64,000 bases of DNA. Source: Hericium rajendrae. Lineage: Eukaryota; Basidiomycota; Agaricomycetes; Russulales; Hericiaceae. The notes below the pieces were generated by a model. It made no database searches. It saw nothing but the letters and a program-made list of their open reading frames with translations, and was not told the origin of the DNA. The stretch covers positions 4,650,001-4,714,000 of the forward strand of contig CM065878.1 in assembly GCA_033439255.1 (NCBI GenBank), read 5' to 3'. Position 1 is the stretch's first letter; each line of letters begins with the position of its first letter. A program made the translations under genes and the position numbers. Positions 22,791 to 33,487 of the stretch are shown one piece after another.

Positions 22791-23007
22791 CTAGTCATGT
22801 TCATCTCGCCTCCGTTCTGCGCCCATGTACCTCTGTATCGAGTCCCTTGCACTTGCTTATTTATGATCACTTACAGACGACGGATGTTACGCGCTGAGGA
22901 AACATGAGCATCACCACTTAATCGTCAATAGTGCTCAAGAGATCTCTCCTTGCCCGCCGCCCTACCTATGTCTAATCCAAGCGCACGCAAGCTTGGGACT
23001 GCAGCGG

Positions 23008-24240
23008 TCACAGATGCCTAACGAACCACTCAACACTAGCCTCGAACGCGCCTTCCTTCGCCGCCTTGACCTTCGGATCGCTCTACGCACACGAAAGTCC
23101 TGATCAACAGCCAACTCTGTAGAATAAACAAAACGGACTCACCATATCACCGCGAACCTGTGACTCACACGTATCAGCCTGAACATCCTAAATCGAAAGG
23201 TGGACTGGAAAGCACATACAGCGAAGCCATGCACTACTCCCGGGAAGTAGGTCCGGTTGTAGCCGGGCTTGAACTTGCCGTTACCAAAGAGCTCGTCTGC
23301 CTTGGCCTGCTTCTCGGCCGGGAACTGCAGGTCGGTTTCGCAGGTGTTGAGCTGTAGAGGCGCCTTGGCCACCGCCGCGTATTTCTGATGGGTCAGATGT
23401 TAATGTTCATTCTTCAATGATGGTCTGGGTGCGTATATAGGAAGCAAACGCACTTCGAGATGTTCTATCTCCACCGCCGATGGGTGCGTGGCGATCACGA
23501 CATCGATCTTATGCTCGAACGCAAGTTCAAATACAAGCCGCGCTTCAACGTCCAGTCAGATTCTTCTTCGCCTCACGACACAGCAGATAGATACATACCG
23601 CCATAGCAGAGCCCAATAGCCCCAAATCTCGTCACGCCCTTCCCCTTCAGCGCGGCAATGACAGCCTCCACCTTGGGCTGCGATGTCTCGGGCCCGTGGC
23701 GCCCGAGCCACTCCGTGATATCGAAGCCACTCTGTAATCATCCTTGGCTCAAGAGGTACAGGACGAAGGACAAGGTGAGGAAACGTACCGTCGGGCTGAG
23801 GCCGTCTGCTGGGACTGGATCTCCGCCGAAGAGGTCTGGGAGGTAGACCTGGAAGCCGTTGCGCGCGTAATCGTCCGCGAGCAGCTAGACCACAGTCAGA
23901 AACATGTGCTAGCCTCAGAGTCTGGATACGAAAACATACGCACGAGGTTGTTAGGCAGCTCAGGACCGAAGATATCAGACAGATAGAGGATGACCTTGTC
24001 CTTGGGATAGTCGCCGGGAGGCAGGGTGATGTATGTTCTGATACCGTTGATGGTCTCGAATTTCCCTATAAGAAGTTTGAACAAAGCATGAGGTGTATAA
24101 GGGAGTTAACTCGCCTTCAGGAGTACCTTCATGGCGGACACCTGGAAAACGAATCTCAGTCGAAGAACAGCCAAAAAGATGTAGGCGCACGAGTCCCACT
24201 ATCAAAACTCACCTTGGACACAATGCTTGCAGGAACTCAT
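23008..24240 (-). CDS. Dienelactone hydrolase family protein
   Basis: Nine short exons: 24240-24213, 24141-24115, 24065-23944, 23884-23789, 23731-23599, 23542-23454, 23384-23220, 23157-23143, 23082-23008; the sum is 249 residues. Motifs: MSSCKHCVQG at the start, HEGTPEGKFETINGIRTYI, DIFGPELPNN, DYARNGF, PDLFGGDP, nucleophile elbow GLCYG (Cys as in dienelactone hydrolases), HPSA, ETDLQFP with the acid residue, PGVVHGFAVRGD with the catalytic His, and an end in FVRHL. The family hydrolyses dienelactones or related esters; fungal members are mostly cytosolic and of unknown substrate. Exon 2 ends at a GC donor (GAAG|GCGAGT); using the upstream GTACTC instead would delete three conserved residues. 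Neighbours are oxidoreductases, but no cluster role can be claimed. Confidence 0.85.
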
Positions 24241-25057
24241 CGTAGTTCAAGTTGTCGAATGGGCCTAAATGATGTCTGATGTGGATATTGCAGTCAAGTG
24301 AGAGGCCTTAAATATTCGCTGACGGGCAGAAATCGCGATTTCTTTGTGACGATACAACGAAATATGAATTCGTCAGGCTTCCGAGTCGGCATGCTTCATC
24401 ATCATGAACATCGTAATCTCCAAGACTGAAGTTGAGGATGCTTGCCTCTGCTGAATTTGACCGAAGTGATGGCAGGAAGTGAGTAGCAACTGGAGCGCTG
24501 CTGGAAAGCATCTCATGCGGAGTGTCCATCAACGTTCGAGTCAACAGAAGACGATCCACTTCACCCACCCGGCTGCACCCTTGTAGGCTTCGGATGGTGA
24601 TGTTCGATCGACGAGCATCGTTTCATCCATCGTTTACGACATGCAGCATGACTATTGCTATGTTGTAGGAAGGAGCCACAGGTCCGAGTCGGAGGAAGCA
24701 AGCAAGTTAGGATCGTCCATCTTTGTTGATCCCGCTTGCCGAGGTCAGCAACAGAGACTAAAGGCAATCCTTGACGAAGCAGCTGGATTGCGACATCTGA
24801 ATCCCGACCACAAACCTGGGTGCCAGGGAGTTATGAGCCCTCGACATGATGACATACCAGTCGACTTCGCACGCAATTTTGCTGACGCGGGACACCAGCG
24901 ATGGAACGAGTGGTGTCAGCAAGATTCACGCAAGGAATTCCGCAACCTCGGGGGTATGAATGGACACACGAGTTTATTCTGGACATCAAGGCCCTTGGTG
25001 CAAATCGTTCTATGATAGGATAACTCTGAACACGAACGTTACTCTTCTTCCATGTAC
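24241..25057. other. Intergenic, nothing recognised
   Basis: About 800 bp between the hydrolase start and the ADH stop. A plus-strand open frame at 24641-25015 exists but has no motif and no intron signals; judged chance. Confidence 0.4.
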
Positions 25058-26512
25058 CTAGGCAATGTCCTGCTTCAGTACGTATCGATAGCGCACTTTA
25101 TTGTCCTTGACGTTTTCGACAGCCTTCTTCACATCCTTCATCGGCAACTCTTCAATCCTAGACAAGGACATCAGATACCGACAGTGTGTCAAAAAGGCTG
25201 TGGTTTACCAAGGTTTGATTCCTTTCTTCGCCGCGAGATCAAACATTTCGATGGCCTCTTTCTTGCAGCCAAGCTTAGAGCCACCGAAGAAGCATCCATT
25301 GGCTGCGAATGCGCTCGCAGAGGTACCCGGCAGTTTCTCGTCAGGAAGGCCTACGGTAATAAATTTGCCGTGGACATTCAGCATCCTACAGGGGAATGAC
25401 TTCGAACTCAATTTTTGAGAAGGTCGCGTTGACAGGGACTCACGAAAGGTGATCGGCGACGGGGAAATTCTCCGATACGTCGCGTGTGGAAATAATGAGG
25501 TCCAATGCCATAGCATACTTCTTCTCGAAACCCGGCGCGCCGGTGAAGACGACGTGGTCGGCACCCATTTTCTTAATATCATCATCCTTCGAGTGAGAGT
25601 GCGTGAAAGCGAAAACCTCCGCGCCCAAGCCCTTGGCAAAGAGGATCGCATAGTGGCCCTAAAACAGTTATCTCGATGGGCCATCTTCCGCTGACAGTGA
25701 ACAAAGACTTACAAGACCACCGATACCGATGATGCCGACCTTCTTGCCAGGACCGGCGCCGTTGCGCCTAAGGGGCGAATAGACGGTCAAGCCACCACAC
25801 ATCATTGAGCAGGCCTCGGCGGAGGACAGAGCCTCCGGGATGGCAAAGACATATTGCTCGTTAACGATTATGCCAGTGGAATAGCCACCCATGGTGCGGA
25901 CACCGTCCGGATACTTGTCATTCTAAAGGTGGACATAATGAGACAATTTGACTTCCGAGTCATGGAGAACGACTGACATAAGTGGAAATGGACTTGGGGC
26001 AATAGTTTTCATTATCGTTCTTGCAGTACTTGCACGAGTAGCAAGAGCCGACGAGAGCGCCTACACCTACATGGTCGCCGACTTTGATCCCAGACTTGAT
26101 CTGAGACCCAACGCGCACCGCCTTGCCAGCGACTTCATGTCTATTATCTAGATATATGCGCCAGCGCCAAAAACAGTGAGTCGTGTTTCACTTACCCAAC
26201 GACAAGTGGCGTCTCGAATTCGCCCCAGCCTGATGTGAGCGTATGAACATCAGAGCCGCATACTCTATGCGAAAACAAAGATGAGTTAAAAACGCCGACA
26301 ACGATGGCAGATACGAACCCGCAATGGGTGATCGCGATCTCAACGTCTGTTTCCTCCCAATTCTTGGAAGGGAAGTCGATGACCTTGAAATCACTCCATC
26401 GGTTCGCGTCTGTTGGATGCCGTCTCATAGGTTAGCTTCGGGAGGATCCGTTCGGTGATGGTCAGACGTCACCTGTAATGGCGTAGCCTTTGAAATTCTT
26501 CTGCGTTGTCAT
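25058..26512 (-). CDS. Zinc-dependent alcohol dehydrogenase (ADH6/cinnamyl-alcohol type)
   Basis: Start at 26512 (MTTQKNFKGYAI), stop 25058-25060, several short introns. Catalytic zinc ligands: Cys in GVCGSDVHT and HE in GHEVAG. Structural zinc loop: CYSCKYCKNDNENYC (C-x2-C-x2-C-x7-C). Coenzyme fold: VGIIGIGGL|GHYAILFAKGLGAEV, followed by FTHSHSKDDDIKKMGADHVV, where the Ser/His after the second strand favours NADP over NAD. C-terminal part: IEMFDLAAKKGIKPWIEELPMKDVKKAVE, and the end at YVLKQDIA. This is the NADP-dependent ADH6/7 or cinnamyl-alcohol dehydrogenase group, which reduces aromatic and branched aldehydes in the cytosol and is common in wood-decay fungi. About 350 residues, normal for the family. 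Confidence 0.88.
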
Positions 26513-27243
26513 GCCTGGATGGTTCAGTGCGCGAGATGAACGAAGAAGGGAGGTGAAGAAGGGGGAAAGAATCGAGGAGCACGTCCGACAGACACAGACC
26601 CTCGAGTATTTATACCTCTGTTCCCTGAGATATCCATGTCGTCACAGAAGAGAGGAATCGGACGCAAGGGGTGGCAATGACGTCGAGGAAATCGTTTGGC
26701 ATTCATCGTCGCAATTCCGTCTTGCCATCCGAATCGGGCAGCCCGTATGCCATATCCGTCTGGTCCAAGTAGAATTACTCGTGCAATACATACTTATGTA
26801 GGCTTAACCATTCTGTAGAATCCCGTAACATGTATGCTGGAGAAAAACAAGATATCAGTTCGCCAGATTGTACGAAAATCTGGCTCACAAAATGCGGTTG
26901 GGCGAGAACTAGCTTGCTACGCGTGCATCGCAAAAGACTCAGATCGACAAGATCCTCTGCGAGAGCGGAAAAGATATACAGAGAAGTGAGAGTGCGATCT
27001 GGATTACAGTGATTCATAGGGTACAAGTGCAAGTGCAGAACAAATGAGATGACGCATGTCGTGGCGGCGTAGTAACAACGAAATCCAATTTAGGCGATAC
27101 CAGTACGCAGCTGGAAAGCATTCTGCGAGCGAGCCTCAGTTACGAGAATGCAGTGATATCGACTTGTCACATACCAAATGGCTATGAAGTCGGGCCCCTT
27201 CTATCATGACGCCCTCCTCATCCCTCCGTGTCACCGTCACCTC
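26513..27243. other. Intergenic, ADH promoter side
   Basis: Region between the ADH start and the TOM6-like gene. No motif-bearing frame or repeat recognised. Confidence 0.4.
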
Positions 27244-27480
27244 TCACGCCGGCACCATCAAATCTCCCCACTTCCTCACGAGGAAGATTCCAGCAAAGAA
27301 CATGCCGGCGCCGGTCAAGATGTTGACGTTGCCAGGCAGCTTGTCCGGCGCGAAAAGCTGCTCGCGCACGAACCGCGCGAACGCCGACTCATTCGGGTCA
27401 GGCGGCGGTGGACCGCGCGCGAACTGCGCGGGGGTGAGGTAGGCGGGGCCTGAGTTGGGTGGGGCTGCGCGGCGGGCCAT
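27244..27480 (-). CDS. Small tail-anchored protein, TOM6-like
   Basis: 78 residues in one exon. N-terminal half is Pro-rich (GPPPPDPNES), then FARFVREQLFAPDKLPGN and a single C-terminal hydrophobic segment (NILTGAGMFFAGIFLVR) closing with KWGDLMVPA. Small size, one C-terminal membrane helix with an N-x-A/G-FF-AG core and the short polar tail resemble Tom6, a subunit that steadies the TOM import pore of the mitochondrial outer membrane. The match is by pattern only; Tom5 or another small outer-membrane protein is possible. Confidence 0.5.
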   Translation of the reverse strand: MARRAAPPNSGPAYLTPAQFARGPPPPDPNESAFARFVREQLFAPDKLPGNVNILTGAGMFFAGIFLVRKWGDLMVPA

Positions 27481-28252
27481 TTTGTGATAATGTTAGGTGT
27501 TAAGGGTAGTCGGTGAGGTGAGGACTGTGGATGTCGCTGAAGAGACGTTTGTCACGGTGGCGCCCGCCGTGAGGATGTGGTCAGCATGACTAAGCGGCGG
27601 GAATTGCCTTTTTCGCATCAGTTTCAAGACGACGACGACGATGACGAGTCACGATTTAACGATATGGAATGCAGTGTAGTGGTTGGTATAAGTGCTTCGT
27701 TTAAATTGACTGGATGATACGCTCAAATATCTTTGTTATCAAAGGAATAGGTAGATTCAACGCTAGAAACCGTGTCATCCTTGGACCATCCTACTATTCT
27801 GTCGATTTGAATGTAACTTATCAGATACTCTCATTTAGGTGATGACGTGTCCTTCATCGTGTTCACTATCGCGAATAGACCGATGGCAAGGAGACCACCA
27901 TGCCATCGAGAGGCCGCCCCAAGTGTTTGTTCACCATGTGTTGCAGATTTGGATTCAGAAGTGGCGCTGACGACCTAAGATGCACGGTCCACTGTTGAGC
28001 CATGGCTCTAGTGGCAAGATCCAAGGCTTGCCTCAGTCCCATTATGGCAGTGAAACAGTACTCAAAGCGACTGGTCCAAGCCTTCCCGCGCTTTGCTATG
28101 TGGCGAAGTGCCTCCTCCGGCCTTATACTCAAAGCGACAGGTCCAAGCCTCCAGCGCTTTAAGACAGGTGGAGACATTTTGCCACCGGTTGGGCCTCGTC
28201 ATTGTTCCTTACCGAGACGCTGGCCATTACGCTTTGTGCTCAGACACTCACC
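27481..28252. other. Intergenic with a short direct repeat
   Basis: Holds a near-perfect direct repeat of about 35 bp (28059-28094 and 28126-28160, spacing 67 bp; core TACTCAAAGCGAC.GGTCCAAGCC). No gene recognised. Confidence 0.5.
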
Positions 28253-28260
28253 TATATATA
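28253..28260 (+). promoter_or_regulatory. TATA box of the 28432 gene
   Basis: TATATATA about 170 nt ahead of the ATG at 28432. The leader between has CTCTCAAACCCGCACCTC and CTCAAGTCAGTCC, which recur at 30.8 kb, and a likely 5' UTR intron acceptor TTCCATAG just before the ATG. Confidence 0.5.
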
Positions 28261-28431
28261 CCTCTCAATCTCTGTGGGCACAGCAGCGAATTTACCGCAC
28301 CTCTCTCAACTCTCAAACCCGCACCTCTCGAACCCGCACTTACTCATCCCGCACCTACTCAAGTCAGTCCCGCCCGGCTATCTTCGTGTTTCCCATACTG
28401 ACGACACTGCTTTTCTCTTCCATAGCTCCCA

Positions 28432-29310
28432 ATGGCTACAATTTCTAACCTCCCCAAGGCCGAATTTGAGCTCGGTTTGCAATTGCTCGAGCGGCTGCCG
28501 GCCTTCAATGACTTACTCCCCTCTCTTGACTGGTCCCTTCGAGTGGTACGTCGCCCTTTCTGTCCTCGCAGCGAAGGAACTGACCAGGATACGCAGCCCC
28601 ACTCCATTGACATGTTCGCTCCCCTGAAACCTATCCCACAACCGACTCTAACTCTCGGCGTATCGAGCGGAACGCTTCGACCGACCGAGTCTCCGGCCCG
28701 GAGGAAAGCTCCCTCGACAATGTATAGGGCCTTCCTCATCGCACTTCCCGACATTCCCGAGGACTGTTCCACTGTCCCTCCAACCGTTAAGGCCCGCCCT
28801 GCAGCCCTACCTGCCATCCACGGCAGCACGATCGCCCCTCAGAGCGTGAAGCCGAAGACGAAGGATGTGCCGCCGAAGCAGGGAAGCAAATCCCCCGGGT
28901 CTTATACGCTTCTCCAGCCTCCATATTCCCAGATGCCTTCCGCCCATACTCCGCGGGGTGTAGCGCCGCACCGGGTGGATGCGCCGCCTGCGCGCGAAGG
29001 TCATCGCGCCGGCAATCACGCGCTTCCTGCAACTTCCTATGCCCATACCCCTCAGAGCGTGGCGCCGAAGGTGAAGAACGCGCCGCATGGGCATGAAGCT
29101 CAAGCCTTTCATGGACGTCCTGGAGCTCCGCATTACCAAGTGTCTGCCCCTCAGGGCGTGGCGAAGGACGCGCCGTACGGCTACAAACATGGCGATAAAA
29201 CTCGCGCACCTCCTGCAAACACCCATGCCAAGGTTCCTTATGCTCAGGGCCCGTACTATCTAGCGAAGGCTCCGGCCCCACCCAAGGCGCAATACTCTGT
29301 GCGCGTTTAG
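28432..29310 (+). CDS. Orphan Pro/Ala-rich repeat protein
   Basis: Single coding exon, 292 residues. A short possibly helical N terminus (FELGLQLLERLPAFNDLLPSL) is followed by a disordered body. From about residue 160 to 265 a loose repeat occurs: TPRGVAPHRVDAPPAREGH, TPQSVAPKVKNAPHGHEAQ and APQGVAKDAPYGYKHG, Pro/Ala/His/Lys-rich. There is no signal peptide and no zinc finger. Family unknown. Its 5' leader is clearly related to that of the gene at 30942, so the two may share regulation through a duplicated promoter. Confidence 0.6.
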   Translation: MATISNLPKAEFELGLQLLERLPAFNDLLPSLDWSLRVVRRPFCPRSEGTDQDTQPHSIDMFAPLKPIPQPTLTLGVSSGTLRPTESPARRKAPSTMYRAFLIALPDIPEDCSTVPPTVKARPAALPAIHGSTIAPQSVKPKTKDVPPKQGSKSPGSYTLLQPPYSQMPSAHTPRGVAPHRVDAPPAREGHRAGNHALPATSYAHTPQSVAPKVKNAPHGHEAQAFHGRPGAPHYQVSAPQGVAKDAPYGYKHGDKTRAPPANTHAKVPYAQGPYYLAKAPAPPKAQYSVRV

Positions 29311-30745
29311 AAACAGAACAAATCGGCTGTACGATAACCGCGAGAGCCTGCGATTTCTTAGTTATGATGCACGATAAATGTATTGGTTATGTACGATGAA
29401 TTGAAAACTTGTGGATTTGACTCGTTTTTTTGCATTGTCTGCCGCGCGATGTCAGTGTGTCTTCAAGTTCTTGCTTTTATGCTGGTGTCGTGAGTTGGCA
29501 TCTTCATATTCTTGTGAACTTGTTCGATTCGGCAAAGCCCGAATAAACGCCATGGCCGAGGTCCGAGGCATTTCGAAGCTTCTATTGTCCAACTCCCGAC
29601 CAGCTCCTCATGCAATCTTGAACTTGCTCACGTACGCGATACGACGTCTCTCATTACGGAAATGCTCGTTACTAGCCTACTAATTATGGCGCCCTCTGCG
29701 GAGATGTGGACGTGGCGATTCAAATATTCATTGGCGAGAATTGCTTCTCGCCGCACTGATCTCCAGGACAAGGACGACCCGATAGTGACGCTGCGTGGTC
29801 GTTGACGGTTGCTACATGTGAGTCCAACTATGTCATTCAGAAACCTTGCAAAGGGTGGTGAATGTATGTAAGTATTTCTAATTATCCCAATCAGCGTCAT
29901 CGGGCCGTCCTACTTATTCGGTCCGATAGTCGTTGGTTGATACTTACTGCGTATCGTTATCCAGCTGGCCCTTCTGTAGGTGCGCTATGGTCTCCGCAAA
30001 TTTACTGCTATCGTGAGAAAGGAGCAAACAGGCTAGCGACGATTGCCTGTCGCTGATCTTCAACTCGACGAGGACTCGATAGCGAGTGACGAGCGAACGA
30101 TGGACTGGAACGCGGGCTATTGCTGCATGTAAGTTCAGCTAGACGAATCGACGGAGGTGCTGAAGCTGGCTTCCATTCTCAAGATATAAGTACCCGTCAG
30201 ATGATCCATCTCTAAGACCTGCACGGATCCTCCCGGAAATGTTCGACAACTCTACTATATGTATATCCTACCCGGTAATTCACAGGCGATGTAAGTGTTG
30301 AGTGCTGCTTTCTGTGTCTTTCCATGAAGGGTCTTTTCTAGATGCGCTTTTGTTCTCCAGCTTGACTCGTGCCATAGAGCCTGTGACCGATGCGTGCCTT
30401 CAAACCGATGCGTCTCTCTGTATACGATCAAAGCACATCAGTATAACTATTCCATCTGAGCCAAAACTCAAATCATGTCAAGTCGTCAACTCCACAGATG
30501 CAGAAAGTATTAGCTAGACGTCGGGAACGCCCTCTCTCCCACCGTTCACGTCATGTATTGCATATACTGATGTTTCGACAGAAATAGCTTTGTGCTCTGG
30601 TACCGTGACGGTTCTCGCGTCAAAGCAAATGGTCAAAGCTCTCGTGAGCTTTTTGACGCCCAGATAGGTTTTGGTTCCTTTGCCGCTCAATATGTTTCCT
30701 TCTCGGGATGGTGACCACGTCGCTTTGGCATCGGATTCTTGCCTT
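29311..30745. other. Intergenic, nothing recognised
   Basis: About 1.4 kb between two orphan genes. I find no frame with motifs or splice support and no clear repeat. Confidence 0.4.
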
Positions 30746-30753
30746 TATAAATA
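30746..30753 (+). promoter_or_regulatory. TATA box of the 30942 gene
   Basis: TATAAATA followed by a leader with CTCTCAAACCCGCGCCTC and CTCAAGTCAGTCC, matching the leader of the 28432 gene. A TTATACACAG acceptor about 15 nt before the ATG suggests a 5' UTR intron. Confidence 0.5.
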
Positions 30754-30941
30754 TGCAAGAACATCTATGGTCAGAGCAGCTAACTCATTACACCCTCCCG
30801 AGCCTGCACTCTCTCAAACCCGCGCCTCCTTAAATCGGTACTTGCTCAAGTCAGTCCTGACCGCACTAATTTTGTGATGTTGCTGACTGGCAAGAACACC
30901 ATTAGATATTGTTCCTTTTATACACAGCCTCAATCTCTTAC

Positions 30942-31514
30942 ATGCCTGAAGCTCCAGGATCGTACAACACTCCATGGGCGCGATGGGCGACTACCAGACG
31001 TGTCCAGCCCCGAAGATACCCTTCCAATATGCTACCGGCCTGGTGTTTCGACAATCAGGACAAGAAGTCATCCTCGCCCGGCATGGCACCCACTGACCGG
31101 AGGTCCGAGCACTCCGATGTGATCCTGTCCACCCAGCCGGTACGTTGACTTCACCTGTCCTGATCAAGAGAACAAGCTGATCAGAAAATGCAGAATTACC
31201 CTGCAACTGCCACCGCCGGGTCTTCCTCTGCCACTGCCTCCGCTTCGAGTGCCTTTAGACCGGGCCAACACTCATACATGCCCTCTGATGCCCAGAACGG
31301 AACTCTAACGTCGCTTGAGATGCATGTCCCTGGCGACGCTCAGGCAATGAGGCATTGGGCTCGCGTTGTACCATGCGGTAACCCTTTTTTGATTCCTACT
31401 AATGCTACAGCTGGCCCTTCAGCGCCTGCCCCGGCCGCCAGCTCTAGTAACCGAGTTGCTCGAAGCATCAGAGGTACCATCTGTGATTTTATTACCGGAC
31501 TTTCCGATCCTTAG
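30942..31514 (+). CDS. Orphan small disordered protein
   Basis: Two exons: 30942-31139 and 31185-31514, joined in frame across a 45-nt intron (GTACGT...CTGATCAG); 175 residues. The first part is Arg/Trp/Pro-containing (MPEAPGSYNTPWARWATTRR), the second Ser/Ala/Thr/Pro-rich (ATAGSSSATASASS). Residues about 110-140 contain HVPGDAQAMRHWARVVPCGNP. No known domain. The start was chosen behind the putative 5' UTR intron; a Met 11 codons upstream is in frame but lies inside that intron. Confidence 0.5.
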
Positions 31515-31894
31515 ACATTCTGTGCTTTAGGCTCGTCTGAATCGCAGACGCAGAAGTCGCAATGCACGCGCAAGTAGAAATCAAGCCGATTTCACGATAG
31601 TCACAAGAAGCGTCAGGATATGTTTGTGATTAGTTACGACTTACGGCAGAACGAAGCGGTCATGTATTTACAACGAAATGGTGATTTCGCTCAACTCACT
31701 ACTGTATCTTGCATTTTCCCCTTGGTCAGTGCTTTTGTGGTTGCCAACGAACTGGTTTCTTGTTAAGTGAATGGCAAATTACAAACTTTGTCGATCCGAT
31801 AACAACCGAGCAAATGTCGGTACATGCAGGACTAGCTAGCTATACTGGCTTGCTCACCAGTCGCTGACCTTGTCAACTGCCCGAACCTGTCGCG
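31515..31894. other. Intergenic between convergent genes
   Basis: 3' flanks only; no feature recognised. Confidence 0.4.
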
Positions 31895-33487
31895 CTACAT
31901 ACAGTTAGTAAGCTTATCGGTACATCCGCGGCTCGTGTCGTTGCGGTAGTCCAGAATCTCGAACGCGTTATAGCTTGTGTTTTTAAGTCGCCAATTTAGC
32001 CCCGTCAAAAGTTCGTCCCTCCCATGCCCGTCAACTGAGTGCAATTCTACACATGTCAGATTGATACAAGGCGGCATTTCGAGATTGGGGAACTCAGCCA
32101 GGTGCCGTGATCCCAGAGCATCAAGAACAGGTCTAATGCACCTCCCAGAAACAGACACCGTAGTGGCATCCATGGAATGCAGTGTACGTATCCAATCAAC
32201 TGCCTCATCTGGTCCGGAAATCGTGAGCCTATCCAAAACGTCAATATTAAGGATTTCATAAGCTCTAATCAGATGCTCGGACAGGTCCCGCGAACGACGA
32301 TGTATTGTGATGTCAAAGACGACGCCCGTGTCCTTCGACTTTGCCAACAGATGTACGCTTCCATCGGGTCCAGACCGGATGTCGAGTGTCTTCATCGGAG
32401 GATTGCCAGTAATGGGAAGAAGTCGTCCAATCGCACTGTGGCCACAAGTGACAAGGACTCATTCTGTTACGGGCCGTGGATTTGAAAAGCACTGCTGCAG
32501 CTGACAATAAAGCGCAACGTCATCCGAGTCGTTAGCCTCGACGACGAGTCTGGATAGGCGGGGCAAGGTGGTGGATGATGCGGCGGGTGGAGAAGCGGCG
32601 GGTGATCCACATAAGACCTTGCAGACGACTAGCTCTTGAAGCTTCTGCATTTCTCGAAGAATGTCCACGAAGTCAGAAAGATAGTACCGCGAAAAATCCC
32701 ACCCTCCGACGAGCTCCAAGTAAACCAGACTGGAGAAAGATCGAAGCAACTCGCAGTCAAGACGATACCATTGAACCGACAGCAGACGCATTTCCCCAGA
32801 TTGTATAAGAGTACTAGCCGTAGAACAAGTCAGACGTGACTCGGGCTCGTGAGGCAAAGGCCTCGACTGGGAGATCCGTAGATCGGACATGTGGCATACA
32901 CCGTTCTCCCGCCCAAAGAGACGATCGCATATGATCCACCACTGGCCTACATCCTCGACGTACAGGGTTAGATCTTTGATTCGCTTGAGATTCTCGTCGG
33001 CAAGTACAAAGTGTTTCACAAGTTTCATCGTTTCGTTTGAACAAAGTCTGACGGAGAGGGGCATCCCGCGTGAGCGTTCAAGGCATAGTTTCTGGATCCT
33101 TGGAGGCTGATCTTCTTCAATCTCAGTCCATAGAAGGCTATCATTCAATACCACGACGCGCCAATGTTGACATACATGACTGATTTTGATCAACGTCATA
33201 GTATCAACATGCGGACGGGAACGGCTGAATACGGCCAGCTTGAAGACAGTCATAAGGATTTCTGGTGCCAGCTCGTCCATGTTTGGTTCGTCAACGAGCA
33301 ACGGAGGGACAGGTTGGCGTGCTTCAGCTTGAAAGCTATAGAAGCGAAGAGAGCGAGAATAAGCACGCGTACGATCGACGATGAGAAGAGATGTCGCGTC
33401 ACCTCCATGGTAGATGCGGAAGCCTTTATACTTCCCAAGCCCCAATCTCAGGAAGTGTGGCGATTCTGGATCTGAACGTGGCATCAC
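31895..33487 (-). CDS. F-box protein, reading frame interrupted near 32400-32460
   Basis: The N-terminal frame 33487-32459 holds a divergent F-box at about residues 68-115 (MDELAPEILMTVFKLAVF, then ISHVCQHWRVVVLNDSLLW) and the start of the leucine-rich region (PLLVDEPN, YFSDFV-like and RLSRLVVEAND pieces). It stops at 32459. A second frame 32395-31895 continues with typical F-box C-terminal sequence: FDITIHRRSRD, VLDALGSRHLAEFPNLEM, CVELHSVDGHGRDELL. They are in different phases; I could not find a GT-AG intron that joins them in frame. So it is either a young pseudogene with one shift, a sequencing error, or an unusual intron. No shared start-exon layout with the other F-box genes is visible. 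Confidence 0.65.

Noticed and set aside
24641-25015. 124-codon plus-strand frame
   Set aside because: No motif, no intron or promoter signals, incoherent composition.
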